A stretch of 64,000 bases of DNA from Paragordius varius (taxonomy: Eukaryota; Nematomorpha), in NCBI GenBank assembly GCA_964247055.1, contig OZ176057.1, positions 3,906,001 through 3,970,000 of the forward strand, given 5' to 3'. The notes beneath the pieces were generated by a model, which was not told the origin of the DNA, ran no database searches, and saw nothing but the letters and a program-made list of their open reading frames with translations. This document shows, in pieces, positions 36,101 to 45,599 of this stretch (position 1 is its first letter; each line of letters starts with the position of its first letter). Both the position numbers and the translations under genes were made by a program.

Positions 36101-39092
36101 GTTAAATTTAAACTTGAAATTATTTTTACTAACTTGAGGACGACCAATTTGAGATGTTTAAGGACCCACTTGAAGTGTTCAAGGACCAACTTGAATTATT
36201 CAAGGACCAACTTGAAGTGTTCAAGGACCAACTTGAAATGTTCAAGGACCAACTTGAATTGTTTAAGGACCAACTTGAATTGTTTAAGGACCAACTTGAA
36301 TTGTTCAAGGACCAACTTGAAGTGTTTAAGGACACTCTTGAAGTGCAAATGGTATATATAATAAATAAAGAAAATTAGGTTAAAAATAATAAAATAAATG
36401 CAAATATTATAGTTAAACCAACTTGAGATGTTTAAGGACCAACTTGAGATGTTTCAACTTAAAATCAATATAAATAAATTATTTGCCTTTTTAAATTTTT
36501 TTTATTTGGTATGTTTTAGATGGAAAATTCACTCATAACCCTATTGAATGGGGTCAACGTTTCGATTATTTTGGTACACAAGGGGAGTCTAGTCGCAGAC
36601 TTAGAAATTTATATTTCACATATTTGTTGGAACTTAGGGCGCTTGCTAAGGTTTCCAGCTTGCTTAAAAAGGTAAGTGTTGATTGGTTTTTTTAAACTCA
36701 TTTTCAGATTTTTAAAGTAAAAAAGTAGTTTATTGTTTTTTTTAGATTTAAAATGTGAACACGAGTTAAAAATATAAGTTTGTTCATCAAGGATTTCAGC
36801 CGTCTTATTGTTTTTTTTAACTACTTAAAGTTTTGTGAAATTTTGATTTTTTTAGGATATCCATTTTATTTTTAAAAGGGGGAGTTTGACCTTGCCTTAA
36901 AAAGTTTTATCCCAGCTTTTTTGGTGGCTTAGAAATTATAAATCTATGAGGGATTGAAAAATATTTTTTATTATATTTTTAACCATGTGCTTTTTCGTTT
37001 TTAACTTTTTGTTCTAACTAATAAGGATTAGTACAATACGCAATTACAGAAAAACCTAATTATTTTTTAATAAGAAATTTGTCGTTTAAAATTAATTTGC
37101 GGAACTTAAGAGCTAACTAATATTACCCTTGATTTTAATTTTTTTATAATGATATACCATTAACAACATAAATTCACCCTTAAACAACAATTTAAATTCA
37201 CCCTAAAAATAAATTATATGTTTTCCTGCACTAATGTAACTACTCATCATTAATATGCAATTTTCTTTATGGAATAGTATATTTTATTTTTTTAGTATTT
37301 TATATTAATTAAAAACGAAATTTCGTTTAAAAAAATATAGGTAATTTTTAACTTTTACAAACACATAATTTATTTTAGGGTGAATTTGAATTGTTCAAGG
37401 GTAAATTTGAAATTAATATATGTTCAAATTTATAAGATTTTTTTACTTATTTTCTTTAGGAACAATATTATACTGGAAATGTTGAGGATGATACATTTGT
37501 CAATAGCACTATGCACCATTTGCTGAATAGCATAAAGTAAGTTATAAGAATTATTTAAATTTAGGGTTTTTATAACCTTCCTCTTTTTTTCGAAGCGTAA
37601 AAATTGCAAATATTTTGTTCAATATTTGGTTTAAATGAGCAATTTTACACGAAAAAGTTTTTGTGTGATATAGTTTATTTTTTTAAAAGCAAAATTTGTT
37701 TAAGCCCATACATGATATTTTTTTATAACCAATTTTTTTGTGGAACAGAGGAATTATGCACTCCATTACCTTTTGAAATGGTTTTTATCCCGAGCGATTT
37801 GGTAGTTTGAATATCGTAAAAAGTATTGGAAATCTTAAGTCATTAAAAATATTCTTTTACTCTTTTGAGCGCATTATACAACAAATTTTTTTTAAAAATG
37901 TATCAGTAAAAAAAAGTACGTACCCATCTCAAACTTTTTTACCGCCCTTTTTTTTATAAAAAATTTTTTAAATTGCCAAATGTCACAGGAAAATAAATAT
38001 TTATTATGGTTAAAACATCGCAAATAATTAACTCTTATAAGCTTTTAGGCTATATAATACAAGCAAAAACTTGATTTTTGATTTTGATATATCAGTTGTT
38101 CGTTTCAATCGTGATTTTAAGCTGTCCAAATTTTAAACTCTTAGAAATCACACAACTGTAAAAATCTAAAACCTTTTTTATTTAAAACGTGAGTGATAAT
38201 TAAAATTTAACTAAAGAAATTTTCAAAACTGCAGTTGATTTACAAAATTGAGCTGTGGGATATTAAATTACCCTAAAAGGTAAACTAGGACAAAAAAGAG
38301 CAAAGATAATGAAGTGTTAACAATGGTAATCTCATAGATTTTGCATACAACAAAATTAATGATACAATAATATAAGTGGTGTTTCCCTTATAAGTAAATT
38401 AAATATTAGCGGTAAACATGTTTTGGATAACATGCTAAAATTATTCATATCAAGGTCAGTTTTTTTACATTTTTAAGCCACCTATCGAATGGGATATTCG
38501 TTTATTCTTTGCGATTTTAATTTTATTTTATGTCAAATTATTAGAAATTTTGGATGTCATTTCGATGAACACACCATGTTTTTGGGACATGAAATTGATA
38601 CTTTGCAACTTAAAGTAATATATATCACTTACACTATAAAACCTTGAACAATTCAAATTCACCCTAATAATATATTATGTGTTTTCGAACTAATTATATA
38701 ACTCATTATTAATATGAAATATATCTTTATGACATGGTTTATTATATTTTCAGTATTATTTTAATACAAAGCAAATTTTTATTTTTGAGAAAATGTATAA
38801 AAATATAGGTAATATTTAATCTTAAAAAACATATAAATTATTTGAGAGTGAATTTCAACTTTTCAAGCACACTTTAAACTTTATAATGCGAGGAAAAAAT
38901 CGTAAATGATATTGGAATTTCATAGTTTATGATAGTGTTTAAATCTATAACGGCATACTCAATCGCTATTTATACAGACAACCATATTTTTGAAATCACT
39001 TGAACATTCTGCAAAATATTCGTAATTATTAATAGATAGCTTGCTAGAAACCTAATTTGGAATTTAAACAGTGTATCCACACCTCTAAAGCT

Positions 39093-39137
<45 letters not shown>

Positions 39138-39313
39138 AAGGTTTTATAAGCAAACTACCGATGCAAAATAAAAAATTTTGTTTTCACGTATTTATTACTG
39201 AATCCCGCGTTCTAGGATTTTTTTAACAGAAAAGATTTCAAAATTTAAACAATCATGAGATACGTGGGTATTTTTTTCTTTGAGATTGGATTATTACGAG
39301 AGGGTGGTTGCCT

Positions 39314-39352
<39 letters not shown>

Positions 39353-41608
39353 ATTATAGGAAGAAATTAGATCCCATTTCTTAAATATTTCACGTATAAT
39401 GGATTGCGTTAGTTGTGACAAGTGTCGCCTTTGGGGAAAATTACAAGTTTTTTTTTTGCTATATACTTTTTTTACATTAAAAATTGAATAAAAAATAATT
39501 TAAAAAAGAGTTTTCAAAAAATTTTTAACATAAAAATTAAAAATAAAACAAATAATTATCTTTGTAATAATGTGAAAGCTATAAAAAATGCTATTTATTT
39601 GCCAACATTTTATAATGGAAGAGTATTAAATAGATTAATACAAAATTAGAGGAGGTATAAAATAATTTTTTTTCTATTACAATAAATTTATTCATCTATT
39701 GCTTTTATATTTTTTTCATAATTTTTTAATATATATTATATATATATATATACACCATTTACAGTTCAAATTCACCCTTAAACAATTCAAATTTACCCTT
39801 GAACCCCCTAACAATTCAAAATCACCCTAAAAGAAATTATGTATTTTTTAAAATTAAAAATTACCTATATTTTTTTTATTATAAAAAAAATAAAATTACC
39901 TGTAAAATATAAATAATAATGAAAAATAATAAACTATGCTATAAGAATATATTTTATATTAATGATGAGTTATATTAGCTTGAAAACACATAATTTATTT
40001 TTAGGGTGAATTTGAATTGTTCAAGGGTGAATTTGGATTGTTCGAGGGTGAATTTGAATTGTTCAAGGGTGAATTTGAATTATAAATGGTATATATTTTA
40101 TTTATTATCTAGACTCAAGGCTTAGGAACCGCATTTAAAATTCTATTTGATCCGGCTTTTTCAAATCCACGGCTTAAAAAACGCGTTCAGTTGCAAAGAA
40201 CAGAAATTGTTTCTCTTATAAATGCCTTTGGAAGGTATAAAATTTATGTTAACCCTTAAACTAATTTGTTTCATATAATCATAAAATTGAAATTAATTTT
40301 GTGGTTAAATTAATTAAAATCAAATACGTTAAAATATAATAGATATGTTTGTAATAAATTTTCTAATGTAAAGTTTTAGTGTTTTATATCTCATATAAAA
40401 CTGAAAAAAAAACATAAATTTTTTGGTAAGATTGATTGATAAATTAAATTTTTACTGCTGATTAAGATGGTAAATAATATACCATCCAAACTTTAAATTG
40501 AACCTTAAACAATTTAAATTCATTCTAACATTCCAAATCACATTAAAAATATATTATGTGTTTTCGGGCTATTTATAGCTCATCTTTAATATGAATTACA
40601 TCTTTAAGGCATTGTCTATAAATATTTTCAGTATCATGTTAATATGAAGCATACTTTCATTTTTCTTAAATATAAAATAAAATATAGATGGTTTTTAATT
40701 TATAAATCTCATAGTTTATTTTATGGTGAATCGAATTGTTTAAGGGCTAATATGAGCTTTGATTGATATATTTCACATCACACAACACCTATAAACTATT
40801 ATTAGATTAGAAAAAATTCCTCGTGTTAATTTATTTGATTATGTATCCAAACAATAATTTTAAACGGTTAAAAATCGTTAAGATTTTCATAATATGGTAT
40901 GTTTATATGTTTAATTTTATAAAAAAAACTACAGTTATATCTTTTTTTTGATCTACCAATTTTTAACATTTTACAATGTATTTTATTATAACTTTTTACG
41001 TTTTTGTAACACATTTATATATACCATTTACAGTTCAAATTCACCCTCGAACAATTCTAATTCACCCTTGAACAATTCTAATTCACCCTTGAACAATTCA
41101 AATTCACCCTAAAAATAAATTATGTGTTTTCGAACTAATATAACTCATTATTTATATAAAATATATCTTTATGGCATAATTTATTATTTTTTCAGTATTA
41201 TTTTAATTAAAACAAAATTTTATTTTTTAAAAAATATATTAAAATGTAGGTAATATTTAATCTTAAAAAACATGTTTTTTATTTGAGGGTGAATTTGAAT
41301 TGTTTGAGGGTGAATTTGAATTGTTCAAGGGTGAATTTGAATTGTTCAAGGGTGAATTTGAATTGTTTTAGGGTGAATTTGAACTGTAAATGGTATATTT
41401 AATATACTATTATCATATTATTAGACTTTCTACAAGCATCTATGAAATATCAACATATTATCGGAATTTAACATCCACAGAAATGCGAACCAAATTAAAA
41501 GTTATTAATCCTTTTGCCAAATTTTCTACGCCTTTGAGCGCGCTAAGGAGTTCATCGGCAAAACATGAAAATGGCAATAATAATAATATAAAAAAGTTGG
41601 AATTGTAA
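29010..41608 (+). CDS. ERO1: ERO1 endoplasmic reticulum thiol oxidase, 14 exons, 535 aa
   Basis: Exons: 29010-29171, 29203-29325, 29392-29475, 30139-30326, 30650-30720, 32457-32583, 33310-33380, 35265-35354, 36520-36671, 37460-37536, 38545-38614, 39360-39446, 40113-40234, 41425-41608. All are GT-AG and join in frame. ERO1 is an ER-lumen flavoenzyme that re-oxidises protein disulfide isomerase with O2. Visible parts: signal-anchor-like hydrophobic N-terminus (~10-30); [16 protein letters not shown] with Cys 102, 111, 116, 121 at the 9/5/5 spacing of human C85/C94/C99/C104 (111/116 = shuttle pair); [20 protein letters not shown] and [25 protein letters not shown] (FAD region); [17 protein letters not shown]; active-site C421-VS-C424-DK-C427 followed by RLWGKLQ and [12 protein letters not shown]. 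The usual N-terminal CxC...CxC before the first helix is reduced to one Cys (LNC). Exon 4 is Asn-rich. The first intron is 31 bp. The 5' edges of exons 6 and 8 are repeated in the preceding introns. Confidence 0.95.
31197..31599. mobile_element. Type-A MITE, long array
   Basis: ACCACTTTTAGTTCAAATTCACCC at the left; at least five diverged units at the right, ending GAACTGTGTAATTGATATA. In ERO1 intron 5, immediately upstream of the exon 6 junction ladder. Confidence 0.8.
31671..32456 (+). repeat. Tandem copies of the ERO1 exon 6 acceptor junction (4 decoys)
   Basis: The segment with CGCGCTATTTTTAG|ATGAGACTTCTCATGATTG and about 36 bp of exon (coding [12 protein letters not shown]) is repeated with exon-like starts at 31685, 31891, 32098 and 32268 before the real exon 6 at 32457 (spacings 206, 207, 170, 189). 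The first three exon stretches are identical over 36 bp; the real one differs at two bases. Each of these three copies runs into TAG in frame directly after the shared exon stretch, so use of a decoy acceptor would truncate ERO1 unless a downstream donor removed it. Confidence 0.92.
32779..33037. mobile_element. Type-B (Tc1/mariner-like) MITE
   Basis: TA-CAGTAAAATTGAAATTAAACGG at the left and CGTATAATTACAGTTTTTACTG-TA at the right, with the AAAAGACACCCATACTTTTT inner block. In ERO1 intron 6. Confidence 0.85.
33123..33150. repeat. (TA)n microsatellite
   Basis: About 13 TA units in ERO1 intron 6. Confidence 0.85.
33394..33751. mobile_element. Type-A MITE, 5+ left units
   Basis: Left ATCATTTACGATTCATTTACCC followed by several CCCTAAACAATAC/CCTTGAACAATT units; right AGGGTGAAATTGAAGTGTAAATGGT. 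It begins 13 bp after the ERO1 exon 7 donor. Confidence 0.85.
33990..34078. mobile_element. Type-B MITE, right arm only, degenerate
   Basis: AACATGGTTGTCTTTTAC... TTTTACGTTATTTGTCTCTATAACTAC resembles the right arm of family B. No left arm was found. Confidence 0.45.
34095..34360. mobile_element. Type-A MITE
   Basis: TATA-ACCATTTATAATTCAAATTCACCC at the left; TCGAGGGTGAATTTGAATTG then TAAATGGTATA at the right. In ERO1 intron 7. Confidence 0.9.
34785..34842. mobile_element. Type-B MITE, left arm fragment
   Basis: AGTAAGAATTGAAATTATATAGGGACAAAATGTAAAAATATAAAG matches the first half of the family B left arm; the rest is missing. Confidence 0.5.
34860..35264 (+). repeat. Tandem copies of the ERO1 exon 8 acceptor junction (2 decoys)
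   Basis: CTTATTTTAG|ATCTTTGCTTTAAAAA copies begin at 34911 and 35105 before the real exon 8 start at 35265 (CTTATTTTAG|ATCTTTGCTTTGAAAAAA). About 14-22 bp of exon and 100+ bp of intron are shared. Spacings are 194 and 160 bp. Confidence 0.85.
35553..36353. mobile_element. Type-C MITE with 21-bp iterated TIRs
   Basis: The element runs ACCATTTGTACTTCAAGAGTG ... CACTCTTGAAGTGCAAATGGT with TATA beside the right end. The left arm (35553-35710) holds about 7 units and the right arm (~36130-36353) about 10 units of a 21-bp repeat whose right-hand form begins GTTCAAGGACCAACTTGAA. The unit shares GTTCAAGG and TTGAA positions with type A. The ~420-bp centre is AT-rich and non-coding. It sits in ERO1 intron 8. 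Two further units at 36418-36460 lie just outside it. Confidence 0.9.
37156..37417. mobile_element. Type-A MITE
   Basis: ACCATTAACAACATAAATTCACCC at the left; GGGTGAATTTGAATTGTTC and GGGTAAATTTGAAATTAATA at the right. It ends ~42 bp before ERO1 exon 10. Confidence 0.75.
37750..38320. repeat. Dispersed repeat F, copy 2
   Basis: Diverged partner of 11230-11830 in ERO1 intron 10; shared block order with no coding frame. Family unknown. Confidence 0.5.
38626..38910. mobile_element. Type-A MITE, eroded right end
   Basis: Left ATCACTTACACTATAAAACCTTGAACAATTCAAATTCACCC; right end largely lost, ending CGTAAATGATATT. It begins 11 bp after the ERO1 exon 11 donor. Confidence 0.7.
39097..39133. repeat. 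(TA)n microsatellite
   Basis: About 18 TA units in ERO1 intron 11. Confidence 0.9.
39317..39349. repeat. (TA)n microsatellite at a splice acceptor
   Basis: A TA tract ends 10 bp before ERO1 exon 12, so the acceptor has almost no pyrimidine tract. Confidence 0.9.
39764..40090. mobile_element. Type-A MITE
   Basis: TATAC-ACCATTTACAGTTCAAATTC at the left with three units; four GTTCAAGGGTGAATTTGAA-type units and TATAAATGGTATATA at the right. It ends 22 bp before ERO1 exon 13. Confidence 0.9.
40491..40768. mobile_element. Type-A MITE, diverged
   Basis: ACCATCCAAACTTTAAATTGAACC at the left; ATGGTGAATCGAATTGTTTAAGGG at the right. In ERO1 intron 13, shared with the next copy. Confidence 0.65.
41023..41394. 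mobile_element. Type-A MITE, cleanest copy
   Basis: TATAT-ACCATTTACAGTTCAAATTC at the left with four units; five units and GAACTGTAAATGGT-ATATT at the right. The centre ATTATGTGTTTTCGAACTAA is shared by most copies. It ends 30 bp before ERO1 exon 14 and serves as the reference for family A. Confidence 0.93.
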
Positions 41609-42436
41609 TAATTTTTTATGTCATATTATATATTATCAGGCATTTTTGAATTTATTTAAATATTGCTTTTTTTATTTAATTTATTACCCTGTTTTATCAT
41701 ATATTATGTGACATTTAATGATTACTCCCCAGCGCTGCTAATGTGATTATTTTTTTTGTTTTGTTTTTTAAATTGCCACATCTCAATCACTAGTATTTGA
41801 AATTGTATATAAAATATTATATATATATATATAGTGAGTATTAAAAGAAACTATAATTAATTTAGGTAAAGTATAATTTATATCATCATATAATAAATTG
41901 TAATAAAATTTAGTTTCTTTTTTATGCCCTTATAAACGCTACTTCGACACCAATATTTTATTTGCAAATGAAAAGGATCATTGCTATTCAATGCATCTCC
42001 CAAAGCTTTTTTCAATAAACTTCCCCTATAATTTTGAGTTAAATTCGTTTAAAGTTAGCACACTTTTCTACAAACTTACTAGATTATGTGATTCCTCTTA
42101 TAAAACCCTCTGATAAACCAAAAAAACATTTTTTATTGATTATCTAACACGTGTAGATTTGTATCGTATTGATAAAAGCTCACAAACCTGAAACTATTGT
42201 ACAATTACTATTGATGAAAGACGCGTTTTTGTTTAAATAATGTTTTTGTTTAATTTTGAATGGTATAATTATAAATATACTATCTATTCACATATATTTG
42301 TAATATCTTAGTCGTAGGATCTATCGTAAATTATACTAATTTGTTTATTTCTTTCTGGTTTTCTTTTCAATGTGATCGTATGTATAAAAACTAATTGTAT
42401 AGGTCACACGTGATTAAATTGACCATTAATTAGATA
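41609..42436. other. ERO1 3' flank, no gene seen
   Basis: AT-rich sequence with a short TA run at 41820-41833. It must hold the ERO1 3' UTR; AATAAA-like signals are too frequent in this background to pick one. Confidence 0.4.
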
Positions 42437-43178
42437 TCTATATATTTATAAAAATGGAAAATGCTGGCTTTGTGATCTGGTACAGGAAAACCGGTAGACC
42501 CATTCAAATCCAAACATCGAAAAAATATAATCATTGATGAATGCTCCGACAATAGCTTCGCCCTTTTTTTGAAATAGGCCCCCAGTTCGGGCCCACCCCG
42601 TGTGAAAAACGGGTTTTTTTGAAAACAGAAGTCCACAAAAATCGTGTCTTTGAGACAATTTTCCGGAGAACGTGACCCATTCAAATCCAAATATCGAAAA
42701 AATATAATCATTAATGAATGCCCCGACAATAGCTTCGCCCTTTTTTGGAATTAGGTCCCCAGTTCGGGCCCACCCTGTGTGAAAAATGGGTTAAGTCAAT
42801 TTTTTGGAGAACGTGTTGGACCATTCAATTTCAAATATGATTTTTGTTTACTTATTTTTGATCGCGCTGAACATAGTCGACTCACTTTTTTAATTTAGGC
42901 CCTCTTTTTACCCGCTCCCCCTGTAAAATGCCATTTTTTCAAAAAACAAAGTCCACAAAAATAATTTTTTAAATCTATTTTTCCCCCAAGTAAACAATAA
43001 ATTAGTATGAATGCACCGTTTTAAGATTCCTATGAGATCATAGCTATTAAATAATTTTTCGAAATAATCCACATATGTAGATCATTTTATTGTCCCTTTT
43101 TTCAAATAACCCCCCCCCCCCCCCCAGAAGTCCGAAGGACTTCCACGGGCTGCGTAGCAACTCGAGATTTACGCTAGT
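42437..43178. mobile_element. Probable non-autonomous Helitron
   Basis: Starts TCTATATATTTATAAAAATGG after an A and ends GCTAG before a T, the 5'-TC...CTRR-3' layout and A/T insertion rule of Helitrons. A perfect GAAGTCC-GAA-GGACTTC hairpin (43127-43143) lies 30 bp before the CTAG end, farther than the usual 10-12 bp; a weaker GCGTA/TACGC pair lies closer. Inside is a tandem repeat of ~155-177 bp, starting at 42499, 42676 and 42831 (CCATTCAAATCCAAAYATCG), GC-richer than the surroundings, and a C16 tract at 43110-43125. No Rep/helicase frame. Confidence 0.6.
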
Positions 43179-43197
43179 ATATTATATATATATATAT

Positions 43198-43519
43198 ACC
43201 ATTTACAGGTCAAATTCACCCTTGAATTCAAATTTACCCTTGAACGATTCAAATTCACCCTAAAAATAAATAATGTTTTTTTGGACAAATATAACTCATT
43301 ATTAATGAGAAATATATCTTTATGGCATAGTTTATTATTTTTTCAGTATTATTTAAATTTAATACAAAATAATTTTTTAAAAATATATAAAAATATTGGG
43401 TAATTTTTAATCTATAAACATATATTTTATTTGAGGGTAAATTTGAATTGTATAAAGGTGAATTTGAATTGTTCAAGGGTGAATTTGAATTGCCCAAGGG
43501 TGAATTTGAATTGTAAATG

Positions 43520-43521
<2 letters not shown>
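43198..43521. mobile_element. Type-A MITE
   Basis: TATAT-ACCATTTACAGGTCAAATTC at the left; TTGTAAATGATATATA at the right with three to four units. Sandwiched between the Helitron and a (TA)n tract leading into the type-D element. Confidence 0.88.

Positions 43522-43561
<40 letters not shown>
43521..43561. repeat. (TA)n microsatellite
   Basis: TA tract joining the ends of a type-A and the type-D element; both families appear to use TA-rich targets. Confidence 0.85.
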
Positions 43562-43563
<2 letters not shown>

Positions 43564-44893
43564 CATTTCCCAGTCTAAATAAACGTTTTCCCAGTCTATC
43601 GAAACATTTTCCCAGTCTATCGAAACATTTTCCCAGTCAATCGAAACGTTTTCCCAATCAATCGAAACGTTTTCCCAATCAATCGAAACATTTTCCCAGT
43701 CAATAAAAACATTTTCCCAATCAATAAAAACGGTTTTATTTTTGATGGTAAATATTAAAACAAGATATAAAAATAACTTTTAACCATTATTAGCGTAATA
43801 TTAGGATAGTATTTTTTTATAAAAACACAATTATTGAATGACAATTTACCAAGTATATTCCAGTGCACCATTAATGACTTATTCTTTAAAAATTATATTT
43901 TTGGAATTTGAGATGTTTTTAAGATAATATTTTTTATTTTATTGATGGTTCGCAATAATAATTGCCGAACGCTTTAAAACAGTTTTTAAACATGTCAAGT
44001 TTTTCCATAAAATTACTGTCGGAAAAATATCTAAATTTAAAAATATTTAATAAAAAGATATTTGACTAAAACAGGGGTGTCTAACCAAATGGCTTCGCGG
44101 GCCGCATTACTTAAAAAGCACGGCGTTCCGCATTCTATATATTTCATAAATAATTTTTCGATTAGACATAAGACTGTAAAATACAAAAATATAACAATTT
44201 TTTTTAATTTGTTACCAATTTAATAGACTCATTAAGAGTAATTGCGTAAGATATATGAATATTACTAAGATTTTGTGGGCATATTTTTGCATATGGATTT
44301 CTAAAGGTAAAATTTATGTTTAAGATCCAATATGAAGTGTTATATAACCTTTGAGATAAAATTGATATATTATTTTCATTTTTAATATTCATCCGTAATT
44401 ATAGATTTTGTAAGTTAGCAACAAATAATGCGTACCATCAATAAAATAAAAAATATTATCTTAAAAACATCTCAAACTCCAAAAATATAATTTTTAAAGA
44501 ATAAGTTATTAATGATTGTGCACTGGAATATATTTGGAAAAATTGTCATTCAATAACTGTGTTTTTATAAAAAATAATATCCATTTATTACGCTGATAAT
44601 GGTTATCTTGGTTTGATATTTACCATCAAAAATAAAACCGTTTTTATTGATTGGGAAAATGTTTTTATTGACTGGGAAAATGTTTTTATTGACTGGGAAA
44701 ATGTTTCGATTGATTGGGAAAACGTTTCGATTGACTGGGAAAACGTTTCGATTGACTGGGAAAATGTTTCAATTGACTGGGAAAACGTTTCGATTGACTG
44801 GGAAAACGTTTCGATTGACTGGGAAAATGTTTCAATTGACTGGGAAAATGTTTCGATTGACTGGGAAAACGTTTATTTAGACTGGGAAATGGT
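43562..44893. mobile_element. Type-D MITE with 21-bp iterated TIRs, interrupted by a hAT-like element
   Basis: ACCATTTCCCAGTCTAAATAAAC at the left, GTTTATTTAGACTGGGAAATGGT at the right, TATA outside. The left arm carries 8 and the right arm 12 units of a 21-bp repeat (right-hand form AACGTTTCGATTGACTGGG). Inside the arrays the palindrome continues: 43735-43945 pairs with 44433-44640. The centre (43946-44432) is not palindromic and holds a hAT-like MITE. No host-like coding; repeated-peptide open frames arise because the unit is a multiple of 3. Confidence 0.92.
44074..44400. mobile_element. hAT-like MITE nested in the type-D element
   Basis: CAGGGGTGTCTAACCAAATGGC...GCGGGCCGCATTAC is the end signature of many hAT elements; the following ATAAGACTGTAAAATAC block and GTGGGCATATTTTTGCATA match the copy at 45243-45520. 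The right end is unclear. Confidence 0.6.
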
Positions 44894-45242
44894 ATATATA
44901 TAATAAATTTTAAAAACATATAAATGTTTATTAAAAATTTAGTTTTTACTCATTTAAAAAGGTCATGAAACTCATAATAACCCGTGTATTTTATTATCGG
45001 GACCATTGTAACGTGTCTACTGTCTTGACATTTTGATATAAATAATTACATTTTATTTAGCGTTTTGCATTTAAATATTTGTTAGTTAAATTGATTTCTT
45101 ATACACATTTATCTTTGTAAGTTTTCATGTGTGCTCACACTTCAACATCAAAAACTTCTCTAATAATTTAGCTTTTAGACTAAACTAAAAACCGCAATTT
45201 ATGGAAATGTTTATAAAATTGTAAGACCTATCCATTCTATAA

Positions 45243-45520
45243 AGCAGGAATGCCCAACACAACTGGCTTGCGAGACGCATTTTTAATGTATATTGACATT
45301 CATAATAATTTATTTGAAACATAAGACTGTAAAATGCAAACATAATAATATATTGATTTACTCTAATTTTTATTAAATAGGCTGATTTAGGAATATTATT
45401 TAAGTAATATCAATTTTTTTAAGATTTTAAGCATATTTTTGTAAAGTATGTTGTATACTTATCACCGGCCGCACACAAAGTCTCAAAAGACCCTGGCGTG
45501 TGTTGAATACTTTCGCTATA
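45243..45520. mobile_element. hAT-like MITE
   Basis: Starts CAGGAATGCCCAACACAACTGGC and ends near GGCCGCACACAAAGTC...CCCTGGCGTGTGTTGAA, roughly inverted ends. Related to the copy inside the type-D element. Confidence 0.55.
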
Positions 45521-45599
45521 AAGTATAGCTAATATTGTTTATTTTTAAGCGTGCCCGATGGTGGGCGGTAATTTGAATCGGGATCTCATGACAAAATTA

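Noticed and set aside
35444-36378. Several 65-78-codon repeat-peptide frames on both strands
   Set aside because: Open only because the 21-bp unit is a multiple of three; they lie wholly inside the type-C element.
42430-42729. 99-codon minus-strand frame in the Helitron-like element
   Set aside because: Its product simply repeats because the DNA is tandemly repeated; no homology is recognised.
43110-43125. C16 tract as an assembly gap filler
   Set aside because: It lies just before the hairpin of the Helitron-like element and may be natural, although its length should not be trusted.
44613-44919. CRISPR-like or protein-repeat array
   Set aside because: Head-to-tail 21-bp units without spacers, mirrored at 43562-43735; these are iterated inverted repeats of a MITE.
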